Origin: Micromonosporaceae bacterium KJ-029
GTDB taxonomy: Bacteria; Actinomycetota; Actinomycetes; Mycobacteriales; Micromonosporaceae
Length of the DNA: 64,000 nucleotides
Direction of reading: 5' to 3'
Assembly: GCA_005402585.1 (NCBI GenBank)
Contig: BIFP01000072.1
Location: forward strand, 1-64,000
The position numbers and the translations under genes were made by a program. The notes under the pieces were generated by a model that saw only the letters and a list, made by a program, of their open reading frames with translations, was not told the DNA's origin and searched no databases. Of this stretch, positions 15,623 to 24,037 are shown piece after piece (the stretch's first letter is position 1; each line of letters begins with the position of its first letter).

Positions 15623-17236
15623 GTGCTGGACACCCTCGACGCCGCCGCCGTGCGCCGCTGGTGCGCCAGCGGGCTGGCCGCGCTCAAGCGGCACCAGGGG
15701 GAGATCGACGACCTCAACGTCTACCCGGTGCCTGACGGCGACACCGGCACGAACCTCGTGCTCACCCTCACCTCGGCGCAGCAGGCCCTGGCGATGGATC
15801 TCGACACCCTCGCCGACGGCACCTCGACCGCGCACGGGCACGCGCTGCGCCTGATGGCCCGGGGCGCCCTGCTCGGCGCCCGGGGCAACTCCGGCGTGAT
15901 CCTGTCGCAGATTCTGCGTGGTTTCGCCGACGCGCTGGCCACCGTTCCCGTGGTGCGCGGCCCGGAGTTGGCCGCCGCGCTGCGCGAGGCGACCACGGCG
16001 GCCTACGCGGCGGTCGCCCGGCCGGTGGAGGGCACCCTGCTCACCGTGGTCGCTGCGGCGGCCGGCGCGGCCGAGCGGGCCGGCGGCGACGAGCTGCGGG
16101 TGGTGGCCGGGGCGGCGGCGGGTGCTGCGGCGTCGGCCCTGGCCCGTACGCCCGAGCAACTGCCGGCGCTGGCCCGGGCCGGCGTCGTGGACGCCGGCGG
16201 GCAGGGGCTGTGCCTGCTGCTGGACGCCCTGGTCGAGGTGATCACGGGCGAGAGCCCCGAGCGGCCGGCGCCCGCACCCCGGGCGGTGCCGCCACCGGCC
16301 ACCGCGGCCCGGGAGACCGGCTCCGCGGAGTACGCCTACGAGGTGCAGTTCCTGCTCGACGCCGAACCCGAGGCGGTACGGCGGATGCGCGACGCCCTCG
16401 CCGCGCTCGGCGACTCCCTGGTGGTGGTCGGCGACGGCAGCCCCACAGGTGGCACCTGGCAGGTGCACGTGCACGTCAACGACGTCGGCGCGGCGATCGA
16501 GGCCGGCGTGGTGGCCGGCCGCCCGTACCAGATCTCGGTGACCCGCTTCGCCGACCAGCTGGTGCCGGAGCGCGTCCCGGCGCCCGACGGCCGGGCCGCC
16601 GTGGTGGTGGCCGCCGGTGCCGGGATCGCCGATCTTCTCGCCGGCGAGGGTGCGGTGGTGGTCCCCGGCAACCCCTCGACCGGCGAGTTGCTGGACGCCG
16701 TGCGGGCCACCGCCGCGGCCCGGGTGGTGGTGCTGCCCAACGACCCGGACGCGCAGGCGGTGGCGAACCAGGTCGCCGGGGAGGCGCACCGGCTGGGCGT
16801 GAAGGTCAGTGTGGTGCCCACCCGCTCCCCGGTGCAGGCGCTGGCCGCGCTCGCCGTACGCGACCCGCGTCGCCGTTTCGAGGACGACGTGATCGCGATG
16901 GCCGAGGCCGCCGGCGCCTGCCGGTACGCCGAGGTCTGCCAGGCCGGCCGGGACGCGCTCACCGTCGCCGGGCCGTGCCGCACCGGTGACGTGCTCGCCC
17001 TGGTCGAGGGGGAGGTGCACCTGATCGGCACCGACCTGGTCGACACCTGCGTCGCCCTGGTCGACCGGATGCTCGGCGGCGGCGGCGAACTGGTCACCCT
17101 GCTCGTCGGGGCGGACGCGCCGGATGGGCTGGCCGACGCGGTGCGTACGCACATCGCGGGTCGCTGGCCCTTCGTCGAGGTGCAGGCGTACCCGGGTGGG
17201 CAGCCGCGCTATCCATTGCTGGTAGGTGTCGAATGA
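15623..17236 (+). CDS. DAK2 domain protein (FakA/YloV-like)
   Basis: This 537-residue protein has an N-terminal DAK2 (DhaL) kinase domain with the nucleotide and Mg motif NVYPVPDGDTGTNLVLT, followed by GARGNSGVILSQILRGF. A central region and a C-terminal DegV-like half follow, the arrangement of FakA. FakA with a FakB partner phosphorylates fatty acids in Firmicutes; whether the actinobacterial version does so is not established here. GTG 15623 begins directly before the domain. The stop overlaps the recG ATG as ATGA, and DAK2-recG is a common bacterial pair. Confidence 0.9.
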   Translation: MLDTLDAAAVRRWCASGLAALKRHQGEIDDLNVYPVPDGDTGTNLVLTLTSAQQALAMDLDTLADGTSTAHGHALRLMARGALLGARGNSGVILSQILRGFADALATVPVVRGPELAAALREATTAAYAAVARPVEGTLLTVVAAAAGAAERAGGDELRVVAGAAAGAAASALARTPEQLPALARAGVVDAGGQGLCLLLDALVEVITGESPERPAPAPRAVPPPATAARETGSAEYAYEVQFLLDAEPEAVRRMRDALAALGDSLVVVGDGSPTGGTWQVHVHVNDVGAAIEAGVVAGRPYQISVTRFADQLVPERVPAPDGRAAVVVAAGAGIADLLAGEGAVVVPGNPSTGELLDAVRATAAARVVVLPNDPDAQAVANQVAGEAHRLGVKVSVVPTRSPVQALAALAVRDPRRRFEDDVIAMAEAAGACRYAEVCQAGRDALTVAGPCRTGDVLALVEGEVHLIGTDLVDTCVALVDRMLGGGGELVTLLVGADAPDGLADAVRTHIAGRWPFVEVQAYPGGQPRYPLLVGVE

Positions 17237-19443
17237 CCTCTGAATCGTCGAACGTGGACACACCGCTGAAGAAGCTGGTCGGCGAGAAGACCGCCAAGGC
17301 GCTGGCCAGCCACCTCGACCTGCACACCGCGGGTGACCTGATCTACCACTTCCCGCGCCGATACGACGAGCGCGGCGAGCACACCGACATCCGGGCCCTC
17401 GACGTCGGTGAGCAGGTCACCGTGCTGGCCCAGGTGCAGCGCACCGCCGTACGCCCGATGCGCCAGCGCCGGGGCAACCTGTTGGAGGTGACCGTCGGCG
17501 ACGACTCCGGCGGCACGCTCACCCTCACCTTCTTCGGTAACCAGGCGTGGCGGGAGCGGGAGCTGCGCCCCGGCCGGTGGGGGCTGTTCGCCGGCAAGGT
17601 CACCGAGTTCCGGGGCCGGCGGCAGCTCAACGGGCCGGAGTACGTCCTGCTTGGCGACCAGACCGACGGAGAGGCCGCGGCCAGCGAGCAGATCGAGGAG
17701 TTCGCCGGGGCGCTCATCCCGGTCTACCCGGCCGCCGCAGCGGTGCCGACCTGGGTGATCGCCCGTTGCGTACGGGTGGTGCTGGACACGGTGGAGTCGC
17801 CGGAGGACCCGCTGCCCGCCACGATGCGGGCCAACCGGAAACTCGTCGGCCTCGGCACCGCGTTGCGCGAGATCCACCGCCCGTCCAGCCGGGAGGAGCT
17901 GTACCGGGCCCGGCGGCGACTGAAGTGGGACGAGGCGTTCGCCGTGCAGGTGACCCTGGTGCGGCGCAAGCACCAGGCCGCCGCCGCACCCGCGCGCCCC
18001 CGGCCGTCGCGGGCCGGCGGGCTGCTGGACGCGTTCGACGCCCGCTTGCCGTACGAGCTGACCTCCGGCCAACGCGACGTCGGCACCGAGATCGCGGCCG
18101 ACCTGGCCACCGGCCATCCGATGCACCGCCTATTGCAGGGTGAGGTGGGTTCCGGCAAGACCGTGGTGGCGCTGCGGGCCATGCTCCAGGTGGTCGACGC
18201 GGGCGGCCAGGCCACCCTGCTCGCCCCGACCGAGGTGCTCGCCGCCCAGCATCACCGCGGCATGCTCGACCTGCTCGGCCCGCTCGCCCAGGCCGGCGAG
18301 CTGGGCGCCGCCGAGCACGCCACCCGGGTCGAACTGGTCACCGGCTCGCTCGGCGCGGCGGCCCGCCGGCGGGCGCTGGCGGAGGTCGCCAGCGGCGCCG
18401 CGGGCATCGTGCTCGGCACCCACGCCCTGCTCTACGAGGGGGTCGACTTCGCCGATCTCGGCCTGGTGGTGGTCGACGAGCAGCACCGGTTCGGCGTCGA
18501 GCAGCGGGACGCGCTGCGCGCCAAGGCGGACCAGCCGCCGCACGTGCTGGTCATGACCGCCACCCCGATCCCCCGTACGGTGGCCATGACGGTCTACGGC
18601 GACCTGGAGATCTCCACCCTGTCCCAGCTGCCGCGCGGCCGGTCGCCGATCGCCTCGCACGTCGTCCCGGCCGCGGAGAAGCCAGCCTTTCTGGACCGGG
18701 CCTGGCGCCGGCTGCGCGAGGAGGTCGGCGCCGGCCACCAGGCGTACGTGGTATGCCCCCGCATCGGGGACTCCGATGCGAAGTCCGGGAGCGACGAGGA
18801 GCCCTCGGCCGTCGACGACACCGGTCGGCGACCGCCGCTGGCGGTGACCGAGGTGGCCCCGTTGCTGGCCGAGGGGCCGCTGCACGGCCTGCGGATCGGC
18901 GTCCTGCACGGCCGCCTGCCCGCCGACGAGAAGGACGCGGTGATGCGTTCCTTCGCCGCCGGCGACCTGGACGTGCTGGTGGCCACGACGGTGGTCGAGG
19001 TCGGCGTGGACGTGCCCAACGCGACCATGATGGTGGTGCTGGACGCCGACCGGTTCGGGGTGTCCCAGCTGCACCAGCTGCGGGGGCGGGTGGGGCGGGG
19101 CAGCGCACCCGGGCTCTGCCTGCTGGTGAGCGAGGCGACCGAGGGCACCGCCGCGCGGGAGCGGCTGGACGCCGTCGCCTCCACCACCGACGGGTTCAAG
19201 CTCGCCGAGCTGGATCTGGAACAGCGGCGGGAGGGCGACGTGCTGGGCGAGGCCCAGTCCGGGCGCCGGTCGCATCTGCGGCTGCTGTCGCTGCTACGGG
19301 ACGCCGACCTGATCCGCGATGCCCGAGCGGAGGCGATCGCGCTGGTCGAGGAGGATCCCGAGCTGGCCCGGCATCCGGCCCTGGCCACCTCGGTCGCGGC
19401 CCTGGTCGACGCCGACCGCGCCGAGTACCTCGAAAAGGGCTGA
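17233..19443 (+). CDS. recG: ATP-dependent DNA helicase RecG
   Basis: RecG remodels stalled replication forks and branched DNA. The 736-residue protein has the N-terminal wedge/OB region with YHFPRRYDER near the start, Walker A GEVGSGKT at about residue 303, the DEXH-type box DEQHRFG at about 415, MTATPIPRTVAM (motif III), and the C-terminal RGRVGRG of helicase motif VI. An insertion of roughly 25 acidic residues (GDSDAKSGSDEEPSAVDD) interrupts the helicase domain before motif IV, as in several actinobacterial RecG proteins. Translation is coupled to the DAK2 gene. Confidence 0.97.
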   Translation: MTSESSNVDTPLKKLVGEKTAKALASHLDLHTAGDLIYHFPRRYDERGEHTDIRALDVGEQVTVLAQVQRTAVRPMRQRRGNLLEVTVGDDSGGTLTLTFFGNQAWRERELRPGRWGLFAGKVTEFRGRRQLNGPEYVLLGDQTDGEAAASEQIEEFAGALIPVYPAAAAVPTWVIARCVRVVLDTVESPEDPLPATMRANRKLVGLGTALREIHRPSSREELYRARRRLKWDEAFAVQVTLVRRKHQAAAAPARPRPSRAGGLLDAFDARLPYELTSGQRDVGTEIAADLATGHPMHRLLQGEVGSGKTVVALRAMLQVVDAGGQATLLAPTEVLAAQHHRGMLDLLGPLAQAGELGAAEHATRVELVTGSLGAAARRRALAEVASGAAGIVLGTHALLYEGVDFADLGLVVVDEQHRFGVEQRDALRAKADQPPHVLVMTATPIPRTVAMTVYGDLEISTLSQLPRGRSPIASHVVPAAEKPAFLDRAWRRLREEVGAGHQAYVVCPRIGDSDAKSGSDEEPSAVDDTGRRPPLAVTEVAPLLAEGPLHGLRIGVLHGRLPADEKDAVMRSFAAGDLDVLVATTVVEVGVDVPNATMMVVLDADRFGVSQLHQLRGRVGRGSAPGLCLLVSEATEGTAARERLDAVASTTDGFKLAELDLEQRREGDVLGEAQSGRRSHLRLLSLLRDADLIRDARAEAIALVEEDPELARHPALATSVAALVDADRAEYLEKG

Positions 19444-19474
19444 GGGCGCGCCAGCCGGCACGCCCTCAGCGATT
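19439..19474 (+). terminator. recG terminator that includes the stop codon
   Basis: GCTGAGGGCG (19439-19448) pairs perfectly with CGCCCTCAGC (19461-19470), and GATTTT follows. The recG TGA lies inside the left arm, so the terminating hairpin starts within the last codon. This is one of the few sites in the window with a T tract. Confidence 0.8.
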
Positions 19475-19475
19475 T

Positions 19476-19528
19476 TAAGGAAGGGCCCCTTTTTAACGCC
19501 TCCGGTAGAGGAAGGGGCCCTTCTTAAC
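19476..19528. repeat. GGGGCCCC-cored intergenic repeat, copy 2 of 4
   Basis: TAAGGAAGGGCCCC and a TTTTTAACG tail, then CCTCCGGTAG, then AGGAAGGGGCCC and TTCTTAAC. It lies immediately after the recG terminator and 7 bp before the stop of the convergent LPVTG gene. Confidence 0.85.
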
Positions 19529-19535
19529 GGTCAGC

Positions 19536-21038
19536 TCACACGGTGAAGTGGATCCGCCGGCGCCGTGCCATCACGAACAGCACCGCGCCCGCCGCCAGCA
19601 GGGCGACGGCGCCCGCGGCGATGCCGCCGGCCGCCGCACCGGTCACCGGCAGCCCGGGCTCCTCGCCGCCGCCGCCACCGCCGCAGCCCTCTGGTGCGTA
19701 GACGACCTCAAGCTCCAGCCCAAGCTCGGGCAGGACCACCAGAGCCACCTCGTCGTCGCCGGCCGGGAAGGTGACCTTCTCCGACTTGCCCGGCTCGACG
19801 GTACGGGTCTCGGTCTTGTCGCCGTAGGTGAACTCCACCTTGACCGGCACGCCACCCTTCGGGTTCGACGCGGTCAGCGTGAAGGTCTCGCAGTCGGCGT
19901 CGGTGGTCACCGTCGGCAGCGGGCAGTCCTCGGGATGCTCCCAGGAGTACGTGCCGTTCTCGATCACCTTGCCGTCGACCAGCACCTCGACCTTGCCGGC
20001 GTTCTCGGCGGGCACCACGGTCCCGTTGTCAGCCTTGCCCGGCTCGACGGTGACCGTCTTGGACCAGCCGTTCTCGCCCCGGACCTCGAACTCGACCGGG
20101 TACTTGGAGATCGAGCCGTCGTTGCTCAGCGAGACGGTCACGGTGCCGTCGCAGGCGGAGGCGAAGGTGGACGCCGGGGTGGTGCAGCTCTTGTCCCCGC
20201 CGTTGTACCAGCCGGGCGGGCCGGACGAGCGGTTGCCGGGCGCGCCCTTGTCGCCGAGCTTCTTGGAGCCGTAGCGCGGGCCGTCCTCGACCAGCGGGTC
20301 GATGACCTCGTCCACGCCGCCCCAGATCAGGTCGACCTGGGTGTGGCAGTCCGGGATGTCGACGTTGAGCTCGATCTCGGTCTGCGTGCCGCCGAGGAAG
20401 TCGCTGTCCGGCGTGCCGTAGACGTACTGCGGGGTGGCGAACTGCGGCCGTGGCGCGAAGTACGACACCAGGGTGAAGTACTGCTTCGCGTCACCGCACA
20501 GCGGCAGGTCGCCCGCCAACTTCACGGTCGCCGTCCCCTTCGGTCCGTCGAACGTGTGGCTGTACTTCGCCTGGCTGGCGTCGACGCACTTGGGTGCCGG
20601 GGTGCACGGCGCGTCGGTCGCGAGGTTGATGCTGCCCTCATCGCTCGATTTGGCGTTGTTCTTCAGCCAGACGGCGTCCACCTTCAGCGTGGCGCGGGCG
20701 GTGTCGCCGGGCACCCGCTGGACAGCCTCGACGAAGGACCCCTCGGGGATGACCACGCTGTCCAGTGGCTTGCTCTCGGTGCCGTTGACGGCCACGGTCA
20801 CCGGGGTGTTCGGGTCTGCCGCGACCTTCGTGATGGTGGCGGTCTTCCTGGCCTCGCTGTTGACCACCTTCCACGTGATCACCCGCTCGCCGCTGAGCTG
20901 GTCGCAGACGACGGTGGCGGTGATGGTGGTGTGGTGGGCGCTGGCCGGAGTGGCCACCGCCATGGCTCCGGTCATGCCGATGAGGGCGGCTGCCAGGACA
21001 GCCAGCGGTCGCCGCAGCGACAGCTTGGGTCGGATCAC
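19536..21038 (-). CDS. LPVTG-anchored surface protein (larger paralogue)
   Basis: This 500-residue secreted protein has a signal peptide (RRPLAVLAAALIGMTGAMA, predicted cut after ASA) and a C-terminal sortase signal. The latter is LPVTG at residues 463-467, then a hydrophobic helix and ARRRR. The mature part is Thr/Val-rich, with pairs of Cys and beta-sandwich-like repeats such as TVTVEPGKADNG and TRTVEPGKSEKV. The N-terminal region after HH resembles that of the neighbouring LPVTG protein (W-V-NSE, then TPV), so they are paralogues. Start GTG 21036-21038 follows GGGAG. No catalytic motif is seen; an adhesive or structural cell-wall role is inferred. Confidence 0.87.
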   Translation of the reverse strand: MIRPKLSLRRPLAVLAAALIGMTGAMAVATPASAHHTTITATVVCDQLSGERVITWKVVNSEARKTATITKVAADPNTPVTVAVNGTESKPLDSVVIPEGSFVEAVQRVPGDTARATLKVDAVWLKNNAKSSDEGSINLATDAPCTPAPKCVDASQAKYSHTFDGPKGTATVKLAGDLPLCGDAKQYFTLVSYFAPRPQFATPQYVYGTPDSDFLGGTQTEIELNVDIPDCHTQVDLIWGGVDEVIDPLVEDGPRYGSKKLGDKGAPGNRSSGPPGWYNGGDKSCTTPASTFASACDGTVTVSLSNDGSISKYPVEFEVRGENGWSKTVTVEPGKADNGTVVPAENAGKVEVLVDGKVIENGTYSWEHPEDCPLPTVTTDADCETFTLTASNPKGGVPVKVEFTYGDKTETRTVEPGKSEKVTFPAGDDEVALVVLPELGLELEVVYAPEGCGGGGGGEEPGLPVTGAAAGGIAAGAVALLAAGAVLFVMARRRRIHFTV

Positions 21039-21205
21039 GCGTACTCCCGGGGTGAAGAAGCGTCAGGATCGGCGCGGGAGGACGGACGGCGCCGGCGGAG
21101 CTTGCCGCGCCTCGGACGGTGCCTCCCGTGCCGCGGGCCGGCGGCGATACGCCGACACCGCGCAGACCCTAGCGAGATCGCGAGTATCGATACAGTCTTC
21201 AGCCG

Positions 21206-21237
21206 CGCATAAGGATGATGTTATTGATGCGAGATCA
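21206..21237 (-). promoter_or_regulatory. Shared upstream element of the LPVTG genes, copy A
   Basis: On the plus strand this reads CGCATAAGGATGATG then TTATTGATGCGAGATCA. It matches the element at 22577-22608 upstream of the second LPVTG gene at roughly two-thirds of positions, including the contiguous TAAGGAT and TGTTAT blocks. It lies about 170 bp before the GTG of the larger gene, in an otherwise non-coding AT-richer pocket. It could be a promoter or regulator site; its identity is unknown. Confidence 0.5.
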
Positions 21238-21371
21238 TTGATGTACGGATCGTGACCGTACGGGGGCTCCGTGCGCTGGTGTCCACTTTAGTGCTGACTT
21301 GGCCGGTCGCGGCATCGTCAGGCCGGGCGCCGCCAGCACCGGGCGCTGCGGGCAGTGCGGGGCCGAACGCG

Positions 21372-21409
21372 CCGAGGGCGCGCCGACCGGATGGTCGACG
21401 CGCCCTCGG
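21372..21409 (-). terminator. Terminator of the smaller LPVTG gene
   Basis: CCGAGGGCGCG (21372-21382) pairs perfectly with CGCGCCCTCGG (21399-21409) around a 16-base loop, starting 23 bp beyond the minus-strand stop at 21433. There is no T tract, so it is a plausible actinobacterial type terminator. The rest of 21039-21432 holds the upstream element of the larger gene and nothing else recognisable. Confidence 0.6.
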
Positions 21410-21432
21410 GTTCAGGCTCGGCTCAGTTCACG

Positions 21433-22452
21433 TCAGGCGGTGAAGCGCAGCCGACGACGGCGGGCCACCAGGAACATCGCCCCACCAGCGGCCAGCAGCA
21501 CGGCGGCACCGGCGATGATGCCGCCCGTCGCGGCACCGGTGACCGGCAGACCGCCGCCGCCACCACCGGCACAGCCCTCCGGCTGCTCCCACGCCACCGG
21601 CTCGCCCTCGAACATGCCCTCTTCGTCCACGATGCTCGGCGTGACGACCAGGCCGTCGTAGGCGTCGAACGCGACCGAGGTCTTCTCGCCCGGAACGGCC
21701 TCCAGCGTCTTGACCGTGCCCTTCTCGGAGGTCAGGGTGACCGAGAAGGCGATGCCGTCGGCCGGGTTGTCGATCAGGAAGATCAGCTCGTCGCAGGTCT
21801 CGGTGAGCTCGAAGGTCGGCTCACCCGGCTCCGGCACGACCGGCACGTCGGTCGGCGACGGCTCCGGCGTCGGCTCCGTGGTCGGCTCCGGCTCGGTCGT
21901 CGGCTCCGGCTCGGTCGTCGGCTCCGGTTCGGTCGTCGGCTCCGGCTCGGTGGTCGGCTCCGGCGTCGGCTCGGTGGTTGGCTCCGGCTCGGTGGTCGGC
22001 TCCGGCGTCGGCTCCGTGGACGGCGTCGGCTCGGGCGTCTGGCACTTGCCGGTGATCGTCGCCTTCTCGGTCCGGGTGTTCTTGACGGTCTGCCGGTCCT
22101 TCTTCCACACGGCCGTCACCGTCAGGCGGGGAGCGCTGTGCTTGCTGTACCGCGCGACCTGCTCGCCGACCAGCGAACCCTCGCCCGCCTTCGGCAGGAC
22201 GGCGCCGACCACGATGTTGGTGACCGGAGTCCGGGGCGAGGTGGTCACCTCGGTGATCTCGGCGGCCCACTGGGACTCGCTGTTCGTGACGGTCCACTCG
22301 ACCTTCACGTCACCGTTCTTCAGCTTGCAGCCGACGCCCTTGATGACCGGGTGATGGGCGCTGGCCGGGGCGGCGACCGTGGCGACGCCGGCCAGGCCGA
22401 TCAGCGCACCGGCGGCAGCCGCCGCCACACGCCGGAAGTTCAGACGGTTCAC
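21433..22452 (-). CDS. LPVTG-anchored surface protein with Glu/Pro/Thr stalk (smaller paralogue)
   Basis: This 339-residue protein has a signal peptide ending ASAHH, an N-terminal beta-rich domain, a stalk of tandem EPTT/EPTP units (DNA about 21860-22030), a second beta-rich domain, and LPVTG near residue 302 followed by a hydrophobic helix and ARRRR. The stalk resembles cell-wall-spanning linkers and is likely glycosylated or extended. I chose GTG 22450-22452, which has AGGAG five bases upstream; the frame is open 21 codons further but without a ribosome site. Stalk codons are almost identical repeats, so length polymorphism between strains is expected. Sortase E or A class is unresolved. 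Confidence 0.88.
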   Translation of the reverse strand: MNRLNFRRVAAAAAGALIGLAGVATVAAPASAHHPVIKGVGCKLKNGDVKVEWTVTNSESQWAAEITEVTTSPRTPVTNIVVGAVLPKAGEGSLVGEQVARYSKHSAPRLTVTAVWKKDRQTVKNTRTEKATITGKCQTPEPTPSTEPTPEPTTEPEPTTEPTPEPTTEPEPTTEPEPTTEPEPTTEPEPTTEPTPEPSPTDVPVVPEPGEPTFELTETCDELIFLIDNPADGIAFSVTLTSEKGTVKTLEAVPGEKTSVAFDAYDGLVVTPSIVDEEGMFEGEPVAWEQPEGCAGGGGGGLPVTGAATGGIIAGAAVLLAAGGAMFLVARRRRLRFTA

Positions 22453-22576
22453 GTCTACTCCTGGTTGGAGGGAAATCGGAGGCTGCATCAGGCGGGCGGG
22501 AAACAAAACACACAACGCGCCCGACGCACCCGGCAGACCTTATCGATCCGGCGCGACTTGTCATGCCCTTCAGGGA

Positions 22577-22608
22577 CGCCTAAGGATCTTGTTATCAATC
22601 TGTGATCT
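22577..22608 (-). promoter_or_regulatory. Shared upstream element of the LPVTG genes, copy B
   Basis: CGCCTAAGGATCTTG then TTATCAATCTGTGATCT on the plus strand, about 125 bp before the smaller LPVTG start. It corresponds to the element at 21206-21237. Both copies have a GATC at the right-hand end and a CAGACC sequence on the gene-proximal side, suggesting common regulation. Confidence 0.5.
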
Positions 22609-22695
22609 TAGATATGCGGAAAGTCTTCGCGCGACTGCGGAACGATCAAGTGCCGATCGTCCGGGCCCGTTCGGGCGTCGCGTAGCGTCGGGGGC

Positions 22696-22739
22696 ATGAG
22701 TGAGCGGCAGGTGACGGCGTGAGCAGGTGCAGACGGTGA
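22696..22739 (+). other. Chain of two micro-ORFs leading into rsmD
   Basis: ATG 22696 encodes MSERQVTA and stops at TGA 22720-22722. GTG 22719 overlaps it and encodes VSRCRR, stopping at TGA 22737-22739. The rsmD GTG at 22736 overlaps that stop. A G-rich GGGGG precedes the first ATG. It is the same head-to-tail GTGA arrangement as before gpsA and thiL, here in a leader rather than between genes. Confidence 0.5.
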
Positions 22740-23299
22740 CCCGGATCGTGGCCGGCAGCCTCGGCGGCCGGCGGATCGCCGCACCGCCGGGCGCCGGCAC
22801 CCGGCCCACCTCCGACCGGGTACGCGAGGCGCTCTTCAGCGCGGTGCAGGCGGAGACCGACCTCGACGGGGCGCGCTTCGCGGACCTGTACGCGGGCTCG
22901 GGCGCGGTCGGGCTGGAGGCGCTGTCCCGGGGGGCCGCGCACGTGCTGCTGGTCGAGTCCGACCCGCGCGCCGCCCGGGTGATCCGGGAGAACGTGACGG
23001 CCCTGCGGGTGGCGCCCGCCGTCCGGCTGGTCGCCGGCAAGGTCGGCACGGTCCTGGCCACCGGGCCGGACGGCGAACCGTACGACGTGATCTTCGCGGA
23101 TCCGCCGTACGCGCTGCCGGACGAGGGCGTGTCCGCGGTGCTCACGGCGCTGGTCGACGGGGGCTGGCTGGCGCCGGACGCGTTGGTGGTGGTGGAGCGG
23201 TCCAGCCGGAGTGGACCGGTCGAGTGGGTGGAAGGCGTCACTGGCCTGCGCAGTCGCCGGTACGGCGAGACCACCCTTTGGTACGGTCGCCGATCATGA
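22736..23299 (+). CDS. rsmD: 16S rRNA (guanine(966)-N(2))-methyltransferase
   Basis: RsmD methylates G966 of 16S rRNA in the assembled small-subunit head. The 187-residue protein starts TRIVAGSLGGRRI, has GTRPTSDRVREALF, the SAM loop DLYAGSGAVGLEALSRG and the catalytic motif FADPPYALPD, all diagnostic. I chose GTG 22736 because it overlaps the preceding micro-ORF stop and begins at the conserved N-terminus; a GTG three codons upstream is in frame. The stop overlaps the coaD ATG as ATGA, and rsmD-coaD is a widespread operon. Confidence 0.95.
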   Translation: MTRIVAGSLGGRRIAAPPGAGTRPTSDRVREALFSAVQAETDLDGARFADLYAGSGAVGLEALSRGAAHVLLVESDPRAARVIRENVTALRVAPAVRLVAGKVGTVLATGPDGEPYDVIFADPPYALPDEGVSAVLTALVDGGWLAPDALVVVERSSRSGPVEWVEGVTGLRSRRYGETTLWYGRRS

Positions 23300-23778
23300 G
23301 ACGTGCGGTGTGTCCCGGCTCGTTCGACCCGGTCACCAACGGTCACCTCGACATCATCGGCCGGGCCAGCCGGCTGTTCGACGAGGTGATCGTCGGCGTG
23401 CTGATCAACCAGTCGAAGACCGGCCTGTTCACCGTCGAGGAACGCATCGACATGCTCCGCGAGGTGACCGCCTCCTACGACAACGTTCGGGTGGAGTCGT
23501 TCCGCGGGCTGTTGGTGGACTTCTGTCGGGCCCAGCGGGCGACCGTGCTGATCAAGGGCCTGCGGGCGGTCAGTGACTTCGACTACGAGTTGCAGATGGC
23601 CCAGATGAACATCGGCCTGGCCGGGGTCGAGACGTTGTTCATGCCGACCAACCCGCTCTACTCCTTCCTCTCCTCCAGCCTCGTCAAGGACGTGGCCAAG
23701 TGGGGCGGCGACGTCACCCCCCACGTCCCCGACGTCGTCCGCGAAGCCCTCAAAGCCCGCCTGGTACCCCCCGCCTGA
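23296..23778 (+). CDS. coaD: Phosphopantetheine adenylyltransferase
   Basis: CoaD makes dephospho-CoA from phosphopantetheine and ATP, the fourth step of CoA synthesis. The 160-residue length is canonical. The T/HxGH-type motif appears as SFDPVTNGHLDII. LIKGLRAVSDFDYELQMAQMN and the C-terminal FLSSSLVKDVA are family signatures. The start ATG overlaps the rsmD stop. After the gene come about 260 bp of spacer with a long inverted repeat. Confidence 0.97.
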   Translation: MRRAVCPGSFDPVTNGHLDIIGRASRLFDEVIVGVLINQSKTGLFTVEERIDMLREVTASYDNVRVESFRGLLVDFCRAQRATVLIKGLRAVSDFDYELQMAQMNIGLAGVETLFMPTNPLYSFLSSSLVKDVAKWGGDVTPHVPDVVREALKARLVPPA

Positions 23779-23805
23779 CCCACCCCACCACCCCGCCCCA
23801 CCCCG

Positions 23806-23875
23806 CGATCTTGCGGCATCGGTCGCCGGATTGTTCCTCTCGTCCGCATTCGTGGCGACGGAAAGCGCAAGATCG
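23806..23875. repeat. Long imperfect inverted repeat with GATCTTGC arms
   Basis: CGATCTTGCG at 23806-23815 pairs perfectly with CGCAAGATCG at 23866-23875, and pairing resumes further in (TCGCC near 23823 with GGCGA near 23853) to leave a loop of about 25 bases. The element sits in the 259-bp gap between coaD and sepIVA. The rest of the gap is C-rich then G-rich, with no gene. A comparable but different inverted repeat is at 58117-58172. Confidence 0.75.
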
Positions 23876-24037
23876 GCGAGCTGGTGCCGGGGGCGGGATG
23901 GGGTCGGGTGGGGCGACGCGCCGAGGGGAGGGGTGGGGCGTGCGTGGCGTGGGGACGACATCATTGGTTGAGGCGGGAACCTGGCCGCAGCCCGCATGAT
24001 GTAGGTCGGCCCGACGAACGACAGGAGTGAGGTACCG

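Noticed and set aside
21855..22035. Regular repeats suggesting a CRISPR array
   Set aside because: They are in-frame protein repeats (EPTT/EPTP) within a secreted protein, without unique spacers or cas genes.
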